A stretch of 11,782 nucleotides of DNA, from assembly GCA_937942965.1 (NCBI GenBank), contig CALDGN010000423.1:1-11782 (forward strand), given 5' to 3'. The translations under genes were made by a program, and so were the position numbers. Under the pieces are notes generated by a model. The model worked only from the letters and a program-made list of their open reading frames with translations, ran no database searches and was not told the DNA's origin. Each line of letters begins with the position of its first letter. Position 1 is the first letter of the stretch. Of this stretch, positions 6,428 through 11,782 are shown piece after piece. Source of the stretch: an uncultured Acidimicrobiales bacterium. Lineage in GTDB: Bacteria > Actinomycetota > Acidimicrobiia > Acidimicrobiales > UBA10347.

Positions 6428-7515
6428 GGTGTCTTCCCTGCCGATCGGATCGTCAGGCCGGTCGCGGTCTGGCCGGCTGCGAGGTTCGCGGCAAGGGCTG
6501 CGTTGCCATCATCGGTGCCGACGGGGTGGAAGCATGCCCAGCTGTGGATCGCTGGTTCGTTGACGTTGTCGACCGAGGCGGGCAACGTTTCGAGACAGTC
6601 GGGCTGCGTGTATCGGCAGCGAGGCGAGAACCGGCACCCGGGCGGTGGGCTGATCGGGTCCGGCGGTGCACCCGAGATCGGCGTGAGCCGGGTGTGCTTG
6701 GGCTGATCGAGCCGTGGGATCGACAGCATCAACGCCTCGGAGTACGGGTGCCGCATGCGATCGAACAGCGTCTGCGTTGGTGCCGACTCCATGACGCGGC
6801 CGCCGTACATGACGAGCACGTCATCGGTGCGTCCTCGGGCGACGCCAAGGTCGTGCGTGATCAGAACCATCGACATGCCGGTGTCTTCTTGGAGCTCGGC
6901 CAGCAGGTCGAGGATCTGCTTCTGCACTGTGACGTCGAGCGCTGTTGTGGGCTCGTCGGCGATCAGCAGCTCAGGCTCGCCTGCGAGCGCGATGGCGATC
7001 ATGACGCGTTGTCGTTGTCCGCCAGAGAGCTGGTGCGGGTAGTCGTTGAGGCGGCGCTCCGGTTCGGGGATACCGACCTTGGTGAGCAGTTCGATGGCGC
7101 GATCTTTGGCGGTCTGGCCGGTCATGTTGCGGTGCAGCTTGAGCGGCTCGTAGATCTGGCGCCCGACTTTCATCACCGGGTTGAGCGAGGTCATGGGATC
7201 TTGGAAGATCATGCCGATGCGTCGACCCCAGTAGGGCTGGCGATCTTGACCGACGAGCTGTTGGCCGTCGAACAGGGCCGAGCCTTCTTCGATCTGACGG
7301 TCGCTCGAGATGAGGCCCATGATCGAGCGGTTGAGCACCGACTTGCCAGAGCCCGATTCGCCGACGATGCCGAGTGTCTTGCCGCGTTCGAGGGTGAAGC
7401 TGACTTCGTCGACAACACGGGCCAGGCCACGAGGAGTTCGGAATGCGACCGAGTAGTTCTCGACCTCGAGCAGTGGTGCCTTTGACCGTATTGCTTGTGC
7501 GTTGGCTGGGCTCAT
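6424..7515 (-). CDS. Peptide-type ABC transporter ATP-binding protein (DppD/OppD-like)
   Basis: The first ATPase of the importer, 363 residues, cytoplasmic face of the membrane. All ABC motifs are canonical: Walker A GESGSGKS (52-59), Q-loop Q105 in MIFQDPMTSLNP, signature SGGQRQR (164-170), Walker B LLIADE (D187, E188), D-loop TALD and switch H221. The C-terminal oligopeptide-transporter domain is intact, with the PPGCRFSPRC segment and cysteines C294, C300, C307 and C328, which in some relatives hold an iron-sulfur cluster. It normally pairs with the DppF/OppF-like subunit to make the ATPase heterodimer. A short Ala/Gly/Thr tail (332-363) follows. It overlaps both neighbours by 4 bp, so translation is probably coupled along the operon. 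The family includes transporters for dipeptides, oligopeptides and nickel. Confidence 0.96.
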   Translation of the reverse strand: MSPANAQAIRSKAPLLEVENYSVAFRTPRGLARVVDEVSFTLERGKTLGIVGESGSGKSVLNRSIMGLISSDRQIEEGSALFDGQQLVGQDRQPYWGRRIGMIFQDPMTSLNPVMKVGRQIYEPLKLHRNMTGQTAKDRAIELLTKVGIPEPERRLNDYPHQLSGGQRQRVMIAIALAGEPELLIADEPTTALDVTVQKQILDLLAELQEDTGMSMVLITHDLGVARGRTDDVLVMYGGRVMESAPTQTLFDRMRHPYSEALMLSIPRLDQPKHTRLTPISGAPPDPISPPPGCRFSPRCRYTQPDCLETLPASVDNVNEPAIHSWACFHPVGTDDGNAALAANLAAGQTATGLTIRSAGKTP

Positions 7516-8411
7516 AGTGCGAGCTCTCGGACGTCGAAGTAGTCCCGCAACCGGTCACCGGCGTAGTTGAGCGCCATGACGGTCAAGAACAGGGCCAGGA
7601 TCGGGCCGAAGGAAACCCACGGTGAGTTCTCGAGGGTGCGGCTGTCGGCGCCGATGAGGATCAGCTTGCCCCAGGTCGCACCCTTCTCGACCGAGAGGCC
7701 AAGGAATGCCAGGCCGCCTTCGGCGACGATGGCGACGGCTGTGCCGAGCAGGGCCAGAGCCGACATGGGAATCAAGACGTTCGGCAACAGCTCGCGGATC
7801 ATGATGTGGCTCGGTTTCGCGCCCATCGCCCGTGCCGCGGTCACGAACTCTCGCTCGGTGAACACGAGGCTCGCAGAACGGGCGAGCCGGCTGACCGGGG
7901 CGATCGACAAGATGCCCAGCGTGAGCGCGATCGTGAACAGGCTGCGTTCCATAAGCGACGTGATCAGGATCGCCAGAATCAGTGCCGGGAAGCTGAGCAG
8001 CACGATCATCACGAACGATGACAGGCGGTCGAACCATCCCCGAACGAACCCGCCGACCAGACCGATCGTGCCACCGACCACAAAGCCGAACGCGACGGCG
8101 GCGAAGCCGACGACGAGCGACACCCGAGCGCCGTAGATGATGCGGCTGAACATGTCGCGGGCATCTTGGTCAGTACCCATCCAGTGATCCCCAGATGGCG
8201 AGTACGGCGGCCGGCCTTTGCCTTGGATGTCGACGAAGTTGGCGTCGGGATCCTTGAGTGGAAGCCACGGAGCGAGCACGGCCAGGCCGACGATGAGCAC
8301 GAGCCAGGCAATGGCGAGCCAGAAGCCCCAGCCGAGCTTCTTCTCGGCGACAGTGCCGTCGGCGGTTTCGGTTGCCGCAAACGACTCGAGTGGTTCTTCG
8401 ACAGTGCTCAT
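7512..8411 (-). CDS. Peptide-type ABC transporter permease (DppC/OppC-like)
   Basis: A 299-residue inner-membrane subunit forming half of the import channel. It has an N-terminal cytoplasmic stretch (1-28), a first membrane helix (about 29-50), then the family's periplasmic segment with HWMGTDQDARDMFSRIIYGA (77-96), and further helices in the binding-protein-dependent permease domain (about 97-290). The cytoplasmic EAA loop that contacts the ATPases is clear (EFVTAARAMGAKPSHIMIRE, residues 188-207). Length and layout are normal for DppC/OppC. It overlaps the DppB/OppB-like gene upstream and the DppD/OppD-like gene downstream by 4 bp each. Confidence 0.95.
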   Translation of the reverse strand: MSTVEEPLESFAATETADGTVAEKKLGWGFWLAIAWLVLIVGLAVLAPWLPLKDPDANFVDIQGKGRPPYSPSGDHWMGTDQDARDMFSRIIYGARVSLVVGFAAVAFGFVVGGTIGLVGGFVRGWFDRLSSFVMIVLLSFPALILAILITSLMERSLFTIALTLGILSIAPVSRLARSASLVFTEREFVTAARAMGAKPSHIMIRELLPNVLIPMSALALLGTAVAIVAEGGLAFLGLSVEKGATWGKLILIGADSRTLENSPWVSFGPILALFLTVMALNYAGDRLRDYFDVRELAL

Positions 8412-9364
8412 GTGCGGACCCTCGGATCAAGGAGGGAGTAGAAAAGGTCGACCAAGAAGTTGAGAACGACGAACGCCGTCGCAACGATCATGACGATCGC
8501 CAGCACGACCGGGAAGTCTTCGCGCAAGATTGCCTCGACGATCGCCCGACCGAGTCCGGGTATCTCAAAGATCGTCTCGACGATGAGTGCACCGCCGATC
8601 AGGGCGCCGGCGTTGATGCCGAACACGGTGATCATCGAGAACATCGAAGGCCGCAAGGCGTGGCGGAACAGGACCGACCGACGCTTCACGCCCTTGGCCC
8701 GAGCCATCAGGATGAAGTCCTCTTGCAGTGTCGTAATCAGGTCGGTGCGCAGTAGTCGCTGGTAGACGGCGGCGGCGGGCAAGGCCAAGGTCAGCGCCGG
8801 CAGGACGAATGCGTGCAGGCGCTCGGTCCACGGATTGCCAGCGTTGTATGCCAGCGGAAACCAGTCGAGCTTGATGGCGAAGACGAACTTGAGCAGCAGG
8901 CCGAGTGCAAAGCCGGGGAGCGAGACCAGCAGGAACGACGAGAAGGTCGAGGCCTTGTCGACGGGCTTGTTGGCCCGTGATGCGGCGGCGATGCCCCATG
9001 GGATGGCGATCAGGACTGCCATCGTTTGGGCCATCACCATAAGCAGCAGTGACCGTGGCAGGCGCTCGCTGATCAGGTCGGTGACCGGCGGCTGACCGTC
9101 GCTGGCGAAGCGCACGCCGAAGTCGCCGCGCACGAAGTCGCCGAGCCATCGGAGCCAGCGTTCGAAGAACGGCCGGTCCAGGTAGTACTGCTCTTTGGCG
9201 GCTTCGATCTTGGCGAGGCTCTCGGGGTTCTCGGTGTCACCAGCGATCGGGCCGAGGATGTTGAACAACGGATCTCCGAGGAGATTCATTGCGGCAAAGG
9301 TCAGCAAGCTGACCGCGAGCAGCAACAGAATCACCAGTGCCAGTCGTTCGAGCGCGGATCGCAC
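8408..9364 (-). CDS. Peptide-type ABC transporter permease (DppB/OppB-like)
   Basis: A 318-residue inner-membrane subunit, the partner of the DppC-like permease. It begins with a membrane helix (about 7-30), continues with the periplasmic stretch typical of DppB (LDRPFFERWLRWLGDFVRGD, residues 62-81), then five further hydrophobic segments. The EAA loop is at about 216-241 (DFILMARAKGVKRRSVLFRH). The start codon is GTG at 9364, supported by a strong Shine-Dalgarno sequence. The gene lies 45 bp after the substrate-binding protein gene and overlaps the DppC-like gene by 4 bp. No separate promoter is evident in the 45-bp gap, so it is probably read from the same transcript as the binding protein. 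Confidence 0.95.
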   Translation of the reverse strand: MRSALERLALVILLLLAVSLLTFAAMNLLGDPLFNILGPIAGDTENPESLAKIEAAKEQYYLDRPFFERWLRWLGDFVRGDFGVRFASDGQPPVTDLISERLPRSLLLMVMAQTMAVLIAIPWGIAAASRANKPVDKASTFSSFLLVSLPGFALGLLLKFVFAIKLDWFPLAYNAGNPWTERLHAFVLPALTLALPAAAVYQRLLRTDLITTLQEDFILMARAKGVKRRSVLFRHALRPSMFSMITVFGINAGALIGGALIVETIFEIPGLGRAIVEAILREDFPVVLAIVMIVATAFVVLNFLVDLFYSLLDPRVRT

Positions 9365-9370
9365 CGTTGT

Positions 9371-9379
9371 CCCCTCCCC
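9371..9379 (-). promoter_or_regulatory. Strong ribosome binding site for the DppB/OppB-like gene
   Basis: On the minus strand this reads GGGGAGGGG, with a full GGAGG core, ending 6 nt before the GTG start at 9364. It supports the GTG start and independent initiation on the permease gene. Confidence 0.75.
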
Positions 9380-9409
9380 GAGTCGCTCTTGTTCCCCTCG
9401 ACCTGTCGC

Positions 9410-11194
9410 TTACTCGTCGAGCCAGACGCTGCTGTGCCAGGTGCGACCGTTCGTCGAACAACGCATCTGAGCGTCGGAGTCCGGCGGGGTGTGGGTGCAG
9501 ATGCCCCGCACGTTCTCGGCGAACGAGTTCGCCCAGGTCGTGTGGTTCATGAACACGTACAGGTAGTCCTGGTTGATCTTCTCGACGAGCTCGTTGAGCA
9601 CGGGGACACGTTCGTCGACCGTCGTAATCAGGTCGAGTTCGCTGATCAGGGCGTCTCGTTCGGGGTCACAGAAGCGTGGCCAGTTGAGTGACAGACCACC
9701 GATGGTCTTGCAGATCAGCCAGACACGGTCGTCGGCGGGGTTGATGGCACCGAACTGGCGCCAGGTGACGACGTCGTAGAGGCCGAAGGCGACTTCCTGA
9801 ATGTGTGCGTCCTGAGGAAGCTCTTGGAACTGCACGTTGAAGAACTCGTTCCAGCCCTGGTCGTAGAGCTCGGCGATACGGGTCTGCACGACACTTGGGC
9901 CAGACCACTGGAATTCCATGTCGATCTTGCCGTCGGTGCAGTTGTCGGCGAACTCAGCGCAGTACTCGGCGACGAGTGGGCCCGAGCGTTCGGGCATGTC
10001 GGCCTCTTGCACGACGTCGGGGTTGTAGTACGGGCTCGACGGCGTGAACATTTGGTTCGCTGGCTGGCTCAGGCCAAGACCGATGAGGTCGAGGAAGTTC
10101 TGGCGTGGCGTCGCGAAGGTGAGTGCCTGCCGGACTCGGATGTCGTCGAACGGTGCCTTGTTCGTGTTCATCATGACGAAGAACTCTTCGCCGGTGTCGT
10201 CGAGCACGCTCTGGACGCCCTCGGTCTCGGTGAGTTCGAGGATGTTCTCTTGGGTCGAGGTCTGCAGGGCCTGGGCTTCGCCCTGGAAGAACAGCTCGTT
10301 GCGGGTGTTCGGGTCGGTGACGGGGACGAACTCGATGGCGTCGAGGTAGACCTCGCCGTTCCACCAGTTGTCGTTGCGAACAAAGCGGGTGACGCTGTCT
10401 TCGGAGCGACCGTCGAACATGAAGGGGCCGCTGCCGACAGGGGCTTGGTTCAGCGTGGGATCGTCGAGGGCGGCGGCGAGCCATGCAGGCGAGGCGACGT
10501 AGCCGAGCTGTGCGGACAGCGACGTCGGGAAGTTCGCGTTGGGGTCGAGCAGGTTATAGCGAACCGTGTATTCGTCGATGACTTCGAAGGCGCCGTCTTC
10601 GACCTTGGGGAAGAAGGGAGCGACGGCCAGGCCGACGAGTGGGTCGGCGATGACGGTCTCGAAGTTGGTGCGGACGGCCTCGGCGTTCAGGGGGGTGCCG
10701 TCGTGGAAGCTCACGCCTTCGCGGATCTTCATGTCCCAGCTGGTGAAGTCATCGTTCGGGGTGAAGGACTCGGCCAGGTAGGGGTGCCAATTGTTCTCGG
10801 TGTCCATGACCACGAGGCTGTCGAACACGGCGTTGGACATCATGAGACCCGGTGATGACAGGGCGCTGCTCACCGGGTTGATGCCGTCGACATCGGCTTC
10901 GAGGATGTAGCGGAGGGTGCCGCCAGAGACAGGACCGGCGTCGGAGGGCTCGTCTTCGATGACTTCGACCGTGTCGGCCGTGTCATCGGCCATCGCATCG
11001 TCATCGTCCATAGCTTCGTCATCCATGGCTTCGTCAGCGTCGCTCGAGCCCGTGTCGACTTCGGCGCTGGTGTCGTCGGAGCCGGTGTCGCTGGCCGAGC
11101 TATCGCTGCCACCACCGCACGCAGCGGCGAACAGAGCGAACGCAAGCAGCACAGCGGCCAAGCGCGAAACGGAACTTGTGGAACGAGTCATCAT
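9410..11194 (-). CDS. Peptide-type ABC transporter substrate-binding lipoprotein (SBP family 5)
   Basis: A 594-residue extracytoplasmic solute receptor of the DppA/OppA family. It has a lipoprotein signal (basic start, hydrophobic residues 11-25, lipobox ending at C26, then GGGS), which tethers it to the outer face of the membrane. Residues about 30-87 are a low-complexity Ser/Asp/Glu/Ala/Met linker with repeated DEAMD units. The solute-binding domain starts near residue 89 (GGTLRYILEADVDGINPV) and has the characteristic FDSLVVMD and WDMKIREGVSFHDGTPL segments. Six cysteines in the C-terminal half could form disulfides. I used the first of two adjacent ATG codons (11194; the second is 11191), with a GAGGGG Shine-Dalgarno sequence 11 nt upstream. 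It is the first gene of the importer operon. The ligand is probably a peptide or similar solute but cannot be fixed from sequence. Confidence 0.95.
   Translation of the reverse strand: MMTRSTSSVSRLAAVLLAFALFAAACGGGSDSSASDTGSDDTSAEVDTGSSDADEAMDDEAMDDDDAMADDTADTVEVIEDEPSDAGPVSGGTLRYILEADVDGINPVSSALSSPGLMMSNAVFDSLVVMDTENNWHPYLAESFTPNDDFTSWDMKIREGVSFHDGTPLNAEAVRTNFETVIADPLVGLAVAPFFPKVEDGAFEVIDEYTVRYNLLDPNANFPTSLSAQLGYVASPAWLAAALDDPTLNQAPVGSGPFMFDGRSEDSVTRFVRNDNWWNGEVYLDAIEFVPVTDPNTRNELFFQGEAQALQTSTQENILELTETEGVQSVLDDTGEEFFVMMNTNKAPFDDIRVRQALTFATPRQNFLDLIGLGLSQPANQMFTPSSPYYNPDVVQEADMPERSGPLVAEYCAEFADNCTDGKIDMEFQWSGPSVVQTRIAELYDQGWNEFFNVQFQELPQDAHIQEVAFGLYDVVTWRQFGAINPADDRVWLICKTIGGLSLNWPRFCDPERDALISELDLITTVDERVPVLNELVEKINQDYLYVFMNHTTWANSFAENVRGICTHTPPDSDAQMRCSTNGRTWHSSVWLDE
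11007..11036 (-). repeat. Tandem 15-bp repeat coding for DEAMD units
   Basis: Two adjacent 15-bp units (11007-11021 and 11022-11036) differ at a single base and encode DEAMD twice in the linker of the substrate-binding protein. Degenerate Asp/Ala/Met copies continue on the C-terminal side (about 10985-11006). Such a repeat can change length by slippage without breaking the frame. Confidence 0.8.
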
Positions 11195-11205
11195 GTGACT
11201 GTTTT

Positions 11206-11211
11206 CCCCTC
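11206..11211 (-). promoter_or_regulatory. Ribosome binding site of the substrate-binding protein gene
   Basis: The minus strand reads GAGGGG 11 nt before the ATG at 11194 and 14 nt before the ATG at 11191. The spacing is rather long and slightly favours the first ATG. Confidence 0.5.
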
Positions 11212-11212
11212 A

Positions 11213-11249
11213 GTTGTGCGACAACCCCATGCCGCAAGTTGTCGCACAT
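11213..11249. promoter_or_regulatory. Perfect 11-bp inverted repeat upstream of the ABC operon, candidate operator
   Basis: TGTGCGACAAC (11215-11225) and its exact reverse complement (11238-11248) are separated by 12 bp and end 20 bp before the first codon of the substrate-binding protein. Each arm also lies in a smaller dyad: GTTGT-GCG-ACAAC at 11213-11225, and a partial one, GTTGT-CGC-ACA, at 11238-11248. This may mean two binding sites about 25 bp apart. No T run follows on the minus strand, so a standard intrinsic terminator for the upstream gene is unlikely. It may be a repressor operator or a 5'-leader hairpin; the sequence alone does not decide. Confidence 0.6.
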
Positions 11250-11274
11250 TAGCCGTCGAAGTGGTCGCTGTCGC
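11246..11274 (-). promoter_or_regulatory. Weak candidate promoter for the ABC importer operon
   Basis: On the minus strand GCGACA (11269-11274, 4 of 6 to TTGACA) and TAATGT (11246-11251, 3 of 6 to TATAAT) are 17 bp apart. The -10 would overlap one arm of the inverted repeat, which would fit repression by occlusion. The matches are poor. The same 126-bp gap holds a small CCCTC/GAGGG hairpin (11274-11286) that could be a leftover terminator of the upstream ligase gene. Confidence 0.25.
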
Positions 11275-11320
11275 CCTCTTCGAGGGGGTAAATCTGACCG
11301 TTTTCTCGGCTGCTGCCGGC

Positions 11321-11782
11321 CTAGAGCGCCAATTCGGGAAGGTCCTCGAAGAGTGCCAGCGCTTCGGGGTTCGCAAGGGCTGCCTGATTCTTGACCGCGC
11401 GGCCGTGCACGATCTCGCGGACGGCGATCTCGGCCAGCTTGCCGCTACGAGTTCGAGGCAAGTCGGCAACTTCAAGCACGACGGCGGGCACGTGGCGCGG
11501 CGTCGCTCCGGCTCGGATGACGCGGCGAATCTCGTCGCCGAGGGCATCGGTGTAGGTCGCTCCGTCACGCATGCGCACGAAGAGCACGACTCGGGTGTCC
11601 GAGCCTGTCTGTTGGCCGATGACGAGCGATTCGAGTACAGCGTCGATCTTCTCGACTTGGGCGTAGATCTCGGCCGTTCCGATTCGTATACCGCCCGGGT
11701 TCAGCGTCGCGTCGCTGCGTCCATGGATGATCAGGCCCCCTTCGGGAGTCCATTCGGCGAAGTCGCCTTGGTGCCAGACGTT
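11321..11782 (-). CDS. Acetoacetate-CoA ligase, C-terminal part (partial, runs off the right edge)
   Basis: The frame is open from the window edge to a TAG at 11321-11323, giving 153 C-terminal residues of an ANL-superfamily acyl-CoA synthetase. The visible part starts within the WHQGDFAEWTPEGG segment and continues with GRSDATLNPGGIRIGTAEIY (residues 21-40), the hinge and C-terminal domain signature of acetoacetyl-CoA synthetases. It ends with TRSGK, which carries the conserved lysine, and an ANPEALALF tail typical of acetoacetate-CoA ligases. The enzyme would join acetoacetate to CoA using ATP, in ketone-body or polyester metabolism. The N-terminal ATP-binding domain lies outside the window. 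Its stop is 126 bp from the ABC importer operon on the same strand. A related short-chain acyl-CoA ligase is the main alternative. Confidence 0.88.
   Translation of the reverse strand, partial: NVWHQGDFAEWTPEGGLIIHGRSDATLNPGGIRIGTAEIYAQVEKIDAVLESLVIGQQTGSDTRVVLFVRMRDGATYTDALGDEIRRVIRAGATPRHVPAVVLEVADLPRTRSGKLAEIAVREIVHGRAVKNQAALANPEALALFEDLPELAL

Noticed and set aside
6526..7485. A 319-codon open frame on the + strand opposite the DppD-like gene
   Set aside because: It is opposite a canonical ATPase with intact motifs, and is an antisense shadow.
9803..10855. A 350-codon open frame on the + strand opposite the substrate-binding protein gene
   Set aside because: It lies entirely opposite a well-recognised gene, resembles no family and has the composition expected of an antisense frame in high-G+C DNA.
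11274..11286. CCCTC-TTC-GAGGG hairpin as an intrinsic terminator of the ligase gene
   Set aside because: The stem is only 5 bp with a 3-nt loop, and no T run follows on the minus strand.

Overview
The window looks like ordinary chromosomal DNA from a high-G+C actinobacterium. An Acidimicrobiia (Ilumatobacter-like) source is my best guess. It rests on codon use, dense packing with many 4-bp ATGA start/stop overlaps, GTG/TTG starts, and a lipoprotein substrate-binding protein with a long Asp/Ser-rich linker. I see no transposase, integrase, phage gene, CRISPR array, tRNA or rRNA.

Layout, left to right. Positions 1-356 hold no gene I can defend: a very C/A-rich, G-poor tract, then a region with a perfect 12-bp palindrome. 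Positions 357-1555 (+) carry a VC0807/DUF3159-like multi-pass membrane protein overlapping a small lipoprotein of unknown function. Positions 1561-4117 (-) are a tight four-gene unit, transcribed right to left: PaaI-type hotdog thioesterase, low-molecular-weight phosphatase, hemolysin III/TrhA (PAQR-type) membrane protein, and TrmH/SpoU RNA methyltransferase. A 95-bp divergent promoter region separates it from a (+) metallo-beta-lactamase-fold hydrolase of the LACTB2 type (4213-5226).

Positions 5267-11194 (-) are a complete peptide/nickel-type ABC importer operon in the order A-B-C-D-F: substrate-binding lipoprotein, two permeases and two ATPases. The last four genes overlap by 4 bp each. A perfect 11-bp inverted repeat lies just upstream of the first gene and is the best candidate regulatory site. 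At the right edge (11321-11782, -) is the C-terminal part of an acetoacetate-CoA ligase.

The components form a classical importer: the lipoprotein captures a peptide-like solute outside, the two permeases form the channel and the two ATPases drive it. The most unusual feature is in the second ATPase (DppF/OppF-like). It has an in-frame insertion of about 50 residues, strongly hydrophobic and predicted to form a transmembrane hairpin, between the Q-loop and the ABC signature. Otherwise the window is conventional, and I do not claim a wholly new system.
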